This document shows, piece by piece, positions 16,342 to 24,932 of a stretch of 64,000 nt of DNA. The translations under genes were made by a program, and so were the position numbers. This DNA is from Candidatus Bathyarchaeota archaeon. GTDB taxonomy: Archaea; Thermoproteota; Bathyarchaeia; TCS64. The stretch spans positions 1 through 64,000 of the forward strand of contig JAOZHP010000076.1 in the NCBI GenBank assembly GCA_026014815.1, written 5' to 3'. The notes below the pieces were generated by a model, which did not search any database, was not told the DNA's origin, and was given only the letters and a program-made list of their open reading frames with translations. The stretch's first letter is position 1. Each line of letters begins with the position of its first letter.

Positions 16342-18042
16342 ATGGCGATTCCAGATGAACTGTACGCCGACCTCGCCCTCATCAACGGAAAGATTGCGAC
16401 TATTGACAAGGATGACACAGTCGCTGAGGCCGTCGCGTGCAAAGGAGAAAAGATAATCAAAGTAGGCACCACCGAGGAGGTCAAAGCCTACATAGGAAAA
16501 CATACACAGGTCATCGACCTCAAAGGTAAACTGGTAACCCCCGGCTTCGTGGACACCCACGCCCACTTCAGCAGCGGAGGCAGACGAGTCAGGACCGTTG
16601 ACCTTCGTTACGTCAGGTCTATGGATGCTCTCATCGAGGAGCTGCGGAAGAAAGCTGAGACATTCCCCAAAGGCCGCTGGATACAGGGATGGGGATACAA
16701 CGAGTCCAAGCTCAAGGAGAAACGGTTCCCCAACAGGTATGATCTCGACAAGGCATCCACTGATCACCCAATATCAATTACAAGACAGGGAGGCCACGAC
16801 GGGATACGAGTCAACAGTCTAGCATTAGAGCTAGCAGGCATCAGCAAAGACACACCTGATCCTGAGCCACCTTCATTCATCCATCGTGACCCCGAGACCG
16901 GTGAACCCCTCGGCAACCTCCGTGAGGAGGGAGCGAAGCCTGTGCTTGAGCTAATAGCACTGGAACCCGTTCTAACGAAGGAGGAGATGAAGGAGGGGCT
17001 CAAGAACGCCATCAAGATGTTCCTTTCATTGGGCATCACGAGCCTTCAGGAGCCGGGCGCTCCAATGGACTTTTTACCCATGTATCAGGAGCTGCTTAAT
17101 GAGGGTGAGTTCCACATAAGGAACAGCTTCCTCATAGCCGCGCCAATATTGGGTCGTTCTTATCACAGGAACGAGCGGTACCAGTTGGCCACTGATCTCA
17201 GCGTCGAGGCAGGGTACATGACCCACTTCGGGGACAATCACCTCAAATTCGCGGGCATCAAGCTGGGACACGACGGCAGCATGAGTGCGGGTAACTGCGC
17301 TGTCTACGAGCCGTACCTCAACTACCCGACTCCAGATAACTATGGCGTTGTCCACGGGTACACCAACGAGGAGCTCAACGATGGACGCGCCCTCGCAGAG
17401 TTCGCCCCAATCGTCGTCAAGCTCCACAAGGCCGGTATGCGTAGCGGTTTAGGTGCTATTGGAGACAGAGGAATCGATTTCTTCCTAGACTCCGTCGAGG
17501 CCGCGTACAACGAGGACCCTAGGCCCGACAGCAGGCACAGCATAGAGCACTGCAGCCTCCCAACACAGGCAGCGCTTGAACGGATGAAGAGGCTGGACGT
17601 GACCAGCTCAACCTCCGTAGGCTTCGGGTGGGAGCTAGGAGACCAGCACAGAGGATTCATGGGTATGGAACGGATGAAGCGATACATGCCTATGAAAAGC
17701 TTCAAGGAGATGGGCATCGTGGCAAGCGGAAACGCTGACTGGCCTGTGTGTTCAGCGAACATCATGGAGGGTATACATGTCTGCGTCAACAGGACCAGCG
17801 AGACAGGGCAGGACCTGGGGCAGAGCCAAGCCATCAGCGTCATGGACGCGATAAGAGTCTACACATGGAACGGCGCCTACATCACCTTCGAGGAGGACAT
17901 CAAGGGCAGCATCGAGCATGGTAAACTCGCAGACTTTGCTGTGCTAGACACCGATATACTGACCTGTGACCCCGCTGACATTGTCAAGACCAAGGTACTC
18001 ACAACCATCGTTGACGGAAAAGTCGTCTACCAGATGGAGTGA
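16342..18042 (+). CDS. Amidohydrolase, YtcJ-like (amidohydrolase-3 family)
   Basis: This protein of about 566 residues has the amidohydrolase TIM-barrel signature GFVDTHAHFSSGG (HxH metal ligands), a later SRHSIEHC segment and the metal-ligand Asp region ASGNADWPV near residue 465. A beta-sandwich domain is formed by both ends (LINGKIATIDKDD at the start, DFAVLDTDILTCDP and TIVDGKVVY at the end). This layout is that of YtcJ/LAF3-type amidohydrolases, which hydrolyse N-acyl or amide bonds. The substrate is unknown. It is divergent from the Dop/PafA-like operon. Because some Dop/PafA substrates are amides, a link is conceivable, but nothing in the sequence supports it beyond adjacency. Confidence 0.9.
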   Translation: MAIPDELYADLALINGKIATIDKDDTVAEAVACKGEKIIKVGTTEEVKAYIGKHTQVIDLKGKLVTPGFVDTHAHFSSGGRRVRTVDLRYVRSMDALIEELRKKAETFPKGRWIQGWGYNESKLKEKRFPNRYDLDKASTDHPISITRQGGHDGIRVNSLALELAGISKDTPDPEPPSFIHRDPETGEPLGNLREEGAKPVLELIALEPVLTKEEMKEGLKNAIKMFLSLGITSLQEPGAPMDFLPMYQELLNEGEFHIRNSFLIAAPILGRSYHRNERYQLATDLSVEAGYMTHFGDNHLKFAGIKLGHDGSMSAGNCAVYEPYLNYPTPDNYGVVHGYTNEELNDGRALAEFAPIVVKLHKAGMRSGLGAIGDRGIDFFLDSVEAAYNEDPRPDSRHSIEHCSLPTQAALERMKRLDVTSSTSVGFGWELGDQHRGFMGMERMKRYMPMKSFKEMGIVASGNADWPVCSANIMEGIHVCVNRTSETGQDLGQSQAISVMDAIRVYTWNGAYITFEEDIKGSIEHGKLADFAVLDTDILTCDPADIVKTKVLTTIVDGKVVYQME

Positions 18043-18165
18043 CCCTGCTCATTTTTTCATTCATCTTAATTATTTTACTGAAGTCTCCAATCCAATTAGG
18101 AAAAACCCTGAAATCGTATATGATGTTAAGTGACGCTTCAAATTAGCTGTCTAATCGTACCCTTT

Positions 18166-18804
18166 TTACTCTTTGAGAAGCCTCAATCCTGTCCTCAGAG
18201 TGGAGAATAGAAAGCATAACCCGAAAGCCACCATTGTGAAGTTACTGAAGAGCTTCAGTGTACCCGCCATGGGTAGACCTGTACCGATAGCTGTCCTGTA
18301 CTCGGTGAAAACATAGTCAAGCAAGGCGTAGAGGCCGTTAAAGAACCCCGCAAAGGTTAAGGTAAGCAGACTGATACCCCAAAGTTTCCTCTCAGACGAC
18401 AGATCCACGCCGGCTAAGGCAGCTGCCACCATCCCTACGTTTGGTTGTTGAGGGTTTTCCATGATGCTGTCTTGCTCGTATGAATCTGGCACATCCTCTG
18501 GGGGCATGTCAAAGTCGTTAGGTGTTGCTCCAGGCAGCTTGTTTCGCAGGCGTTTTAGCGGATTCATGTTGAGGTTGCCGAGGATGCTTAGCTTGGATAT
18601 GAGTCCTTTAGGTTTCTCCGTGTATTCGTCAGATGAGTCGGTATAATCAGAGTAGTCAGAGTACTCGTCATCCACATCAGGGATGGACTTGGTCCGGCGT
18701 GTTGGCCTGTTGGAGCTAACACGTCTGTTCATGAGGATGATGGAGATGGCTGTCCAGAAGGGGATCAAACCACCGATTATGAGTACCCAGTTCACCTGAA
18801 TCAA
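18166..18804 (-). CDS. Membrane protein with acidic Tyr/Ser-rich linker, unknown function
   Basis: The 212 residues contain three hydrophobic segments: residues 5-25, roughly 140-162 and roughly 185-205. Between the first and second is a polar linker rich in Asp, Tyr and Ser (DDEYSDYSDYTDSSDEYTEK), then Lys/Arg- and Pro-rich sequence. I do not recognise the family. It is encoded upstream of the stand-alone receiver protein on the other side of a short gap, with the same orientation. A TM-cytoplasmic linker-TM-TM arrangement is likely, and the linker is probably disordered. Confidence 0.7.
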   Translation of the reverse strand: MIQVNWVLIIGGLIPFWTAISIILMNRRVSSNRPTRRTKSIPDVDDEYSDYSDYTDSSDEYTEKPKGLISKLSILGNLNMNPLKRLRNKLPGATPNDFDMPPEDVPDSYEQDSIMENPQQPNVGMVAAALAGVDLSSERKLWGISLLTLTFAGFFNGLYALLDYVFTEYRTAIGTGLPMAGTLKLFSNFTMVAFGLCFLFSTLRTGLRLLKE

Positions 18805-18867
18805 GTTAAATCCACTCTAAAGATGTTTAAACCGTCTATGGAACAGTAATCAGGAAAGACGATAGCC

Positions 18868-19272
18868 TCACGAATCCGTCACGGTGATAACGTCTACTTC
18901 CATGTACGGCGCTGGGAGCACGGTTTTCACGGCGAGTAGAAGCTCTTCATCCGTGATGGGCTTCAATAACACATCCCTGATGGCGAGTTCCCTCGGGAAT
19001 AATTTGTCCTTTATCTGAGAGTACCCAGTGATGAAGATTATTTTTGTCGTTTTATCTATTTGACTAAGCTGTACGGCGACTTGTTCTCCGATGATGTCAT
19101 GCATTATATAGTCAAGTAATGCTAGGTTGAACTTCTTGGCTTTCGCCTTCTCGATCGCCTCGTATCCTGTTGAGGCTGTTTCCACGTAGTATCCTTCATC
19201 CTCGAGAATCAGCTTGAAGAAGTAAAGTATGTCTTCGTCGTCATCGACTATTAGTATGGAGTCACCGCTCAA
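18868..19272 (-). CDS. Stand-alone response regulator receiver (CheY-like)
   Basis: A single receiver domain of 134 residues. The acidic pocket is DDDED near residue 10, the phosphoacceptor Asp lies in LALLDYIM near residue 56, a Thr in FITGYS near residue 86, and the conserved Lys in LLKPI near residue 108. There is no DNA-binding output domain, so it probably acts by protein interaction or as a phosphate relay. It closely resembles the receiver at 37120 (both contain SILIVDDDEDI and a following YxVETAxTG). No kinase lies beside it, so its partner may be the kinase at 35251. Confidence 0.92.
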   Translation of the reverse strand: MSGDSILIVDDDEDILYFFKLILEDEGYYVETASTGYEAIEKAKAKKFNLALLDYIMHDIIGEQVAVQLSQIDKTTKIIFITGYSQIKDKLFPRELAIRDVLLKPITDEELLLAVKTVLPAPYMEVDVITVTDS

Positions 19273-19505
19273 CTAAATCATCCATACGTGAAAATTGGTT
19301 TATATATTGACTATGGATGCTAAAACTATACTTCGAGACTTGAAAATATTTCCAGTTACATGGTTTGACAGGCATGAATACTATTTGACTGGATGAAGTT
19401 GATGTTTTGTAGTGGGGAAAATGGAAGGGTTTCTTTATTGTTGAGTTCACAGTGTCCAGTTGCTTCTATGGGAAAACATTAATAAAATGGGTATTAATGT
19501 GAATA

Positions 19506-19766
19506 ATGGGAACGATGGGAAAAGCTGAAGAGTCCACAGTAGACGACAGGGGACGCATTTTGATCCCAAAAGAGATCCGGGATAAACTAGGGCTACAGTC
19601 AGGCAGAAACGTTCAGCTTACAATAGAGGACGACCGGCTGATCGTGACTCCCCCTGTGTCCCCTGAGAAGTTCATCGAGGAACTGGAGGGTGTCATCGTT
19701 GATGGGGAGCCAGAGATGGACCCTCTTCGCTTAAAGGACATCTGGGGGAAACTTGGTGAAGAGTGA
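19506..19766 (+). CDS. vapB: AbrB-family antitoxin (VapB-like)
   Basis: This 86-residue protein carries an AbrB/MazE-type swapped-hairpin DNA-binding domain at residues 8-55 (VDDRGRILIPKEIRDKLG, then RNVQLTIEDDRLIVTP). A C-terminal tail of about 30 residues would bind the toxin. Its stop lies inside the start of the PIN gene, which is the usual antitoxin-toxin layout. Antitoxins of this kind repress their own promoter, probably through the AT-rich ATTAATAAAATGGGTATTAAT stretch just upstream, although no clear operator was demonstrated. Confidence 0.88.
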   Translation: MGTMGKAEESTVDDRGRILIPKEIRDKLGLQSGRNVQLTIEDDRLIVTPPVSPEKFIEELEGVIVDGEPEMDPLRLKDIWGKLGEE

Positions 19767-20196
19767 AGACACAGTCTTCATCGACTCAAATATCTGGTGT
19801 TATTATTTTGACTCTCGGCTCCAAGAGCACAGCCAAATCGCTGGTGTCCTTCGTGACGCCCTCACGTCGATGAACGTGATTGTCAACACCGTCATAGTTA
19901 TGGAGGTAGCTCACTACCTCTCAAGGAACCTTGAGCCAAGTCAAGCCCAGAGAGTAAGTGAGTTATTCATCAACCTTGAGAACCTGACCATCCTAGACTT
20001 TGATCAACCAATGATGAGGTCATCGATCAGCTACCTGAACAGGTTCTCCAAGACGCATGGCCTTGGAGGCAGGGACTCCACGATAATCACGTCCATCATG
20101 GAACACAAGGTAGCGTCCGTCATGAGTCACGATAGAAGTCTTTTGCGTTTGATGGATGAACTGGGGATCAAAACAATTGATCCAATGTCAAAATAG
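19756..20196 (+). CDS. vapC: PIN-domain ribonuclease toxin (VapC)
   Basis: A PIN-domain nuclease of about 146 residues. The acidic residues expected for Mg binding are visible: Asp in VFIDSNIWCYYF, Glu in VMEVAHYL, Asp in GGRDSTIITSIM and Asp in SHDRSLL. VapC toxins cut tRNA or rRNA and are neutralised by their VapB partner. GTG at 19756 is the preferred start and TTG at 19753 the alternative; both overlap the antitoxin's 3' end, so translation is coupled. The gene ends just before the convergent tRNA-Trp. Confidence 0.9.
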   Translation: MKSEDTVFIDSNIWCYYFDSRLQEHSQIAGVLRDALTSMNVIVNTVIVMEVAHYLSRNLEPSQAQRVSELFINLENLTILDFDQPMMRSSISYLNRFSKTHGLGGRDSTIITSIMEHKVASVMSHDRSLLRLMDELGIKTIDPMSK

Positions 20197-20204
20197 AAAG
20201 ATGG

Positions 20205-20335
20205 TGGGGCCGGAAGGATTTGAACCCTCGATATTTGAGTTTCTCCGCTCCAGAAACTCGTCATTCCCCGTAGGGTCAGTTTCAGTGATTGTACTTTCTG
20301 GAGCCCAACGTCGTACCAGGCTGGACCACGGCCCC
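20205..20335 (-). tRNA. tRNA-Trp (CCA) with an intron after position 37
   Basis: The minus strand folds as a tRNA. The acceptor stem is GGGGCCG/CGGCCCC with discriminator A, the D arm is short, and the T arm is GAGGG-TTCAAAT-CCTTC. The anticodon stem is TTGGG with CTCAA, and the loop is C-T-CCA-G-intron-A. Removing about 57 bases after position 37 leaves a 74-base tRNA with anticodon CCA. The exon/intron boundary can form a long helix (CTCCAGAAA with TTTCTGGAG), as expected of a bulge-helix-bulge splice site. Introns in tRNA-Trp are common in archaea. The CCA end is not encoded. Confidence 0.88.
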
Positions 20336-20425
20336 GCACCAAGCAAATTGCATGTAGATTCACCTAATAAATGATTCCCCAGCCACACAACCAATAAACG
20401 GGTACACACCCTAGAAAAAACCTGT

Positions 20426-20773
20426 TTGAGCCTCTTATTCAAAAGTCAATACGTCACCATGATCACGGAGGGCCGCAAGACCCAGACGCGAAGACCCCGA
20501 AACCCAAACCTACAGATCGGGCAAACCATCCGCCTCAAACGTGGATACGCATTGTTCCTCCCTGACAGCATACAGGTAACCGACATCTACAAGCAGCACC
20601 TGGGAGACATGACAGCACACGACATAATATGCGAGGGCTTCCACAGCCACGAGGAGTTCCAGGAGGCGTGGATGAACATCTACGGTGACTGGAACCCAGA
20701 ACAACTGGTCTGGGTCATCGAGTTCAAGCATATAAAGCACAACGAAACCTTTAAAGAAAAGAGACGTGGATGA
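20426..20773 (+). CDS. ASCH-domain protein
   Basis: This protein of about 115 residues has an ASCH-like N-terminus (FKSQYVTMITEGRKTQTRR), a central ITDIY-like strand (IQVTDIYKQHL) and a C-terminal WVIEFKHI strand. ASCH domains resemble the PUA fold and are thought to bind RNA or modified nucleotides; some hydrolyse acetylated cytidine. The start is TTG, with no ATG nearby. It lies between tRNA-Trp (other strand) and the 5S rRNA gene on the same strand, with a gap of only a few bases, so it may share a promoter region with 5S. Confidence 0.8.
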   Translation: MSLLFKSQYVTMITEGRKTQTRRPRNPNLQIGQTIRLKRGYALFLPDSIQVTDIYKQHLGDMTAHDIICEGFHSHEEFQEAWMNIYGDWNPEQLVWVIEFKHIKHNETFKEKRRG

Positions 20774-20777
20774 TAGC

Positions 20778-20902
20778 TGGGTAACCGGCCAAAGGGCGTG
20801 GGACCCACCCGAACCCATCCGAACTCGGAAGTTAAACCACGCTCCGTTTGCGGCTTTAGTGATGTCTTAGGCTTCGCGAAACCGCGAAAGCTGGTGGCCC
20901 AC
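20778..20902 (+). rRNA. 5S ribosomal RNA
   Basis: The conserved loop A/helix III region is recognisable (CCCACCCGAACCCATCC, then GAACTCGGAAGTTAAACC). The 5' end pairs with the 3' end (TGGGTAACC with GGTGGCCCA, one mismatch). The predicted length of about 125 bases is normal. No 16S or 23S gene is in the window, so 5S is unlinked here, as in several archaeal groups. The exact ends are estimated from the terminal helix. Confidence 0.9.
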
Positions 20903-21111
20903 CTTCTAAACCAATAAACACTCATTCTAACGTACCTATCCACAACTCAAAAGAAAGGAAGGGGGGGGTAACACGAAAAACCCTGAAACAAACCCCTAAA
21001 CCATAAACAAGCCCCAGAACAGCCCAGAACACATCACGGTACACGTAAAAAAGTGGTAGAGTAACCGGTTTTAAACACATAAAAACCCGGATTATCCAGT
21101 AACCGGAATAA

Positions 21112-21119
21112 TTTTTTTT
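21112..21119 (+). terminator. T8 tract downstream of 5S rRNA
   Basis: Eight consecutive T on the plus strand, following a GC-containing stretch with the repeated word GTAACCGG (21061 and 21099, also present at 20781 inside 5S). It could end the 5S transcript or the ASCH-5S transcript. The region 20903-21154 otherwise shows no gene; it holds a run of eight G at about 20960. Confidence 0.3.
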
Positions 21120-21154
21120 CGTGATATACCAAGCTACTTGAAGCGAAAAGAGGG

Positions 21155-22045
21155 TTAATTGACGATGCCCAAGCGGTGAAGCTCCTCTCGCAGAACCTCC
21201 ATGGTTTTCGTCAGGCTCATCTGCTGATCCACGTACTCGTCACCCGTCAATGTACCGGCCTTGAACTGACTCTCCAGTCCAGCCAAAGTAACATCTAACT
21301 CATCAACCCTGCCCCTGAGCAAGTCACCATAATCAGCCTGCTGCCCCTCACTGGTAGGAGCAACATCCGCCTGCACCACCCCGTCATGTATACGCAGAAT
21401 CCTGTCAGATACACGCGCGATTCTTGGGTCATGGGTGACCATCACCACCGTTTTTCCCAGCTCCTGGTTAATCTTTCGCAGGTACTCCACCACGATCCGG
21501 GCGTTCTCAGTGTCAAGCTCACCGGTAGGCTCATCCGCGAGGATCAAAGGAGGATCATTAGCCAACGCTGCAGCCAAGGCGATGCGCTGCTGCTCGCCAC
21601 CGCTAAGCTCACCGGGCTTGTGATCCCTCCTGTCCTTCATCCCGACGACAGTGATGAGTTCCTCGACGCGCCTCGTACGTTCATCCTCCTTGATGCCGAG
21701 GGCAGCCATAGGTAACTCAATGTTCTCAGCAGCCGTCAACGTGGCGATAAGATTCATGTTCTGGAAAACGTGACCAACTGTGCCCCGTCTGAAGTTCACT
21801 AACTCAGCTGGACTCATTTTGCTCAAGTCAGTGTCGAAAACCCTAATAGATCCCGCAGTGACCTTATCGAGACCCCCGATCACGTTCAGAAGAGTTGATT
21901 TGCCTGACCCAGATGGGCCGATGAGGGCAATCATCTCGCCCTTCCTAACGTTCATGTTAAGGCCACGGAGGGCCTGGACCTCTATCTCACCAAGCTTGTA
22001 GATCTTGATGAGGTCTCGCACGATCACAGCGTTTCTCTTACTCAT
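21155..22045 (-). CDS. ABC transporter ATP-binding protein, LolD/MacB type
   Basis: A 296-residue ATPase. The Walker A motif is GPSGSGKST (42-50), the Q-loop lies in HVFQNMNL, the signature is LSGGEQQRIALAAAL, Walker B is PLILADEPT, the D-loop GELD follows, and the switch His is in MVTHDPRIA. After the ATPase domain (about 225 residues) a C-terminal extension resembles a SHOCT-type short helical domain (FKAGTLTGDEYVDQQ). It works with the FtsX-type permease encoded 4 bases upstream, probably exporting lipids, lipoproteins or peptides or driving an extracytoplasmic process. Both genes share a transcript. Confidence 0.93.
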   Translation of the reverse strand: MSKRNAVIVRDLIKIYKLGEIEVQALRGLNMNVRKGEMIALIGPSGSGKSTLLNVIGGLDKVTAGSIRVFDTDLSKMSPAELVNFRRGTVGHVFQNMNLIATLTAAENIELPMAALGIKEDERTRRVEELITVVGMKDRRDHKPGELSGGEQQRIALAAALANDPPLILADEPTGELDTENARIVVEYLRKINQELGKTVVMVTHDPRIARVSDRILRIHDGVVQADVAPTSEGQQADYGDLLRGRVDELDVTLAGLESQFKAGTLTGDEYVDQQMSLTKTMEVLREELHRLGIVN

Positions 22046-22049
22046 TTCA

Positions 22050-24794
22050 TTACTCCTCCAATCGTAGGTCCGGCGCCACTGAGATCTGTCTCACCGCCAC
22101 CAGAGTAGGTATGATGGTTGATACTAATAATAGAACGATGATTCCACCCAGTTGAATCAAAGTGCTTGTGGGGAACACCACTCTATGACTGAAAGTGAAT
22201 GGCAGGCTACTGTTCAACAGGTTAATCACGCCGATAAGGTTACCTAAACCAATGAAGAGACCCAGAATAATGGCGAAAATATCCATCCCGATGCTCTCTA
22301 GGAGCAGGCTCGCAGCCATCTGGCTCTGACTGTAACCCCTTATAGCCATGATGGTGAGTTCCTTCATCCTGCTACGGATCACCGTAGAGGTGATGAGCAT
22401 AACCCCGATGCTTGCCACGATGCCAGCGAAGTAAGCTCCCAGAGTCTGTATCTGCTTAGGACCAGACAGCAACACATTGCTTAGAGCCACCTCCATGTTA
22501 TGCTCAGTAACATCTACTCTCTGAATATCAGGATCTATCTCCTCGATGCTCGATTTCAGCTCATCCAAGTCAACACCTGGCTCGACTTTGAGAATAATTC
22601 GCCTCTGGTCGATGTACCGCTCCTTGATTTTCTCCATCAAGTCGTCGTTAACGTATAGCACAGGGTTACTGATTCCAACTATGTCGCCTGTATCTCTACC
22701 AAAAAACCCAACGATCTTTATCGAGTACGTCCTAGCCTTGACCTGAATCAGGAAAGTGTTGTTCACAGAGTACCCCAACGCGTTCGCAGCGCCCCTCTCC
22801 AGCAACCCACCGTACTCCGTCCTATTCATAACCTCGAAGACCTTCAGATCCTCGACGAACTCGGGACCTATATACGCGGTGTCTCTCCACTCGATGGGAT
22901 CAATACCCCGTATTGGAACATTTCCGAGGCTCGTTTTAGGCTGTAAAATCGTCTCAATAGTAGCTGAGGCCACCCCTGGGAGCGCCTTAATTTCTTCGGA
23001 TATCTCGTTCGCCGTCTTGCCCTCGAAGAGCCATACACCGATATCTGCTCCCACACCCGTCTTCACCGCGCTGACGAGAAAGTCCTCGCTTGTAGCAATG
23101 TTGCCGATGATGGAGACGCTATATCCAACGATGAGCGCTGTCATAAACATGCTCGCTGCTACTCGCTTCAAGTTCCTCCTTGAGCTAAGCGTCAAGAACT
23201 TCGCAGCGTCACCTGCAACCAGCTGAGCAATCTTGGTCAAAAAGGTCTGGTACCATGGAACGTACTGCACGAAGAGCTTGATGAAGCCCCAGAAGAACAG
23301 TATTGGGGCAATGAAGCTCAACAGGTAATCCGTACCCCACCAAGTCGAGTAAAGCAATGTCACAATGAGATTAGAGGATTCGGGTCTAAACTGGTCGACA
23401 GATACACCCATGAAAAGCATCCCCATCCTGTAAGCTCCCAGAACAAAGGCAGTCATTGGCTCAAGCCAACTGAACTCTCCCTCCTCCTCAGAGGTCTGGT
23501 GCTCCCTAATCGCATCAACTATGTTGATGTTAATAGCCTTCTGGGCTGGCCGGTACACAGATAACACAGCAAGGAAGGTGCTGAATACGAATGTAACGAT
23601 GAGAGTAGTTGGCGTGATAGATAACATCAGGTCGATGGGAGTAACCCCTGGGATCACGATAGGCAATATCAGTGTGCTGGCAATTATTCCGACAACGCTG
23701 GCTAGGACACTCACCATTGCTCCCTCGAAGAGCAGTATATAGAGAACCTGTTTATGGTTCATACCCCTCGTGAAGAGCAGCCCAATCTCTCTTCTCCTTA
23801 ACCCGAAAACAACCTCACTCACTGTTACACCCAGGTACCATGCAGTGAAGAACACTGGAATACTGATCACCATCGTACTGGTCTTCATCTCGTCGGAGTT
23901 TCCCCGAATAGCGTCCAGAAGCTCCCCAAGGAAGTTCCTCGGCAGGTACATGTACCTCGCGCCGTTAGCGTTGACCTCCTCCAAGATCTCATTGACTGCT
24001 GCCTTGGAGCTAGGGATATCCCAAGGATTCACCAAGGTTTCCCTGTCAAGTGTGATTAATGCAACCGCTTCTTGATCATCCACAGGTCTCCTATTCTCAG
24101 CGAAAATCGGGTTGAGGATATCCATGAACGTCTCCTCGCTTACAAGCACCATGTTGTAGATTGGACGACGCATAGTTACCTCGTTCCGGCTCATGAGGTT
24201 CTGAAGATAGATGTTATACCTGTTAACGAAGAGAGCCCAAGTCTTGTCTTTGAGCCCAACCGAGCCCTCTACTGGATAGGTTATGTTCTTGGTCTCGAAG
24301 CCTGGGGGGTTCTTCCAGAGATAAGTGTTCGCGGTGATAACCACCGAGCCTTCCTCGACGAGCGTGTCAGCCTCTCCACTGTTCACGTCTATGTAGAGAA
24401 CACCTCTCTCAAGTCTATCTAACGTCAAGCCCTCGTAGAACACCGAGTCGTCAGGGATAGCGATAAGATAGACTCCTTCAAGTGTCTCGTTCAAGGCATC
24501 TGAGTTTAGGTTAATCGGCCACCTAACGAAGTGGTCCACTCCTATTACGCCGTCTATGTCACCTATTATCTCAGCGATATCGAAGACCCTTGTCTTGGAG
24601 ATATTCTTGTCAGGTGCAGTCGAGATGATATCGTAGGGCGCCGAGTTGAATATCTGATCGATGGACCGTGCCCCAATCGCGTCTGCTCCCTGAAGAATAC
24701 CCGAGAATAGCGTAGCAGCCAAGGCTACACTCAGAAACAGTGACAGGAAGAGTCCTCTTCCACGAATAAGTCGTTTAACGGCGTAGCGGAACAT
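22050..24794 (-). CDS. ABC transporter permease, FtsX/MacB type
   Basis: A 914-residue permease with duplicated organisation. An N-terminal membrane helix near residue 10-30 is followed by a large extracellular domain (about 35-300), then FtsX-type membrane bundles around residues 310-425, a connecting region, and a second extracellular domain (about 580-780). A last three-helix bundle spans about 790-905. The conserved FtsX-like segment EIGLLFTRGMNHKQVL (near 340) and its counterpart ELTIMAIRGYSQSQM (near 800) mark the two coupling helices. This architecture suits mechanotransmission rather than classical transport. The ATPase gene follows directly. Confidence 0.88.
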   Translation of the reverse strand: MFRYAVKRLIRGRGLFLSLFLSVALAATLFSGILQGADAIGARSIDQIFNSAPYDIISTAPDKNISKTRVFDIAEIIGDIDGVIGVDHFVRWPINLNSDALNETLEGVYLIAIPDDSVFYEGLTLDRLERGVLYIDVNSGEADTLVEEGSVVITANTYLWKNPPGFETKNITYPVEGSVGLKDKTWALFVNRYNIYLQNLMSRNEVTMRRPIYNMVLVSEETFMDILNPIFAENRRPVDDQEAVALITLDRETLVNPWDIPSSKAAVNEILEEVNANGARYMYLPRNFLGELLDAIRGNSDEMKTSTMVISIPVFFTAWYLGVTVSEVVFGLRRREIGLLFTRGMNHKQVLYILLFEGAMVSVLASVVGIIASTLILPIVIPGVTPIDLMLSITPTTLIVTFVFSTFLAVLSVYRPAQKAININIVDAIREHQTSEEEGEFSWLEPMTAFVLGAYRMGMLFMGVSVDQFRPESSNLIVTLLYSTWWGTDYLLSFIAPILFFWGFIKLFVQYVPWYQTFLTKIAQLVAGDAAKFLTLSSRRNLKRVAASMFMTALIVGYSVSIIGNIATSEDFLVSAVKTGVGADIGVWLFEGKTANEISEEIKALPGVASATIETILQPKTSLGNVPIRGIDPIEWRDTAYIGPEFVEDLKVFEVMNRTEYGGLLERGAANALGYSVNNTFLIQVKARTYSIKIVGFFGRDTGDIVGISNPVLYVNDDLMEKIKERYIDQRRIILKVEPGVDLDELKSSIEEIDPDIQRVDVTEHNMEVALSNVLLSGPKQIQTLGAYFAGIVASIGVMLITSTVIRSRMKELTIMAIRGYSQSQMAASLLLESIGMDIFAIILGLFIGLGNLIGVINLLNSSLPFTFSHRVVFPTSTLIQLGGIIVLLLVSTIIPTLVAVRQISVAPDLRLEE

Positions 24795-24932
24795 CTCTAC
24801 AACTCACGGTCCCAAGCTTAAAAAAATATGCTAATAAACACGTCGCATCCCCGGATTCAATGTTCTAGAGTATTGTTTTGCTTTTATACTAACATTTATA
24901 TCGACTGCTCGGTTACCAACAGCAGTGATTCA

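Noticed and set aside
16306-16767. 153-codon minus-strand open frame
   Set aside because: It is antisense to the start of the amidohydrolase gene and covers the TATA region; no domain or start signal.
20240-20300. C/D-box guide RNA inside the tRNA-Trp intron
   Set aside because: CTGA and TGACGA words are present, but their order does not match C, D', C', D, so the claim is not supported.
22756-23226. 156-codon plus-strand open frame
   Set aside because: It is the antisense shadow of the FtsX-type permease and has Ser/Pro-rich, non-protein-like composition.
24828-24932. N-terminal extension of the DUF1512 protein
   Set aside because: The extra 35 residues are Cys- and Asn-rich and precede the usual start; the ATG at 24933 fits the family and a TATA-like sequence lies in the extension.
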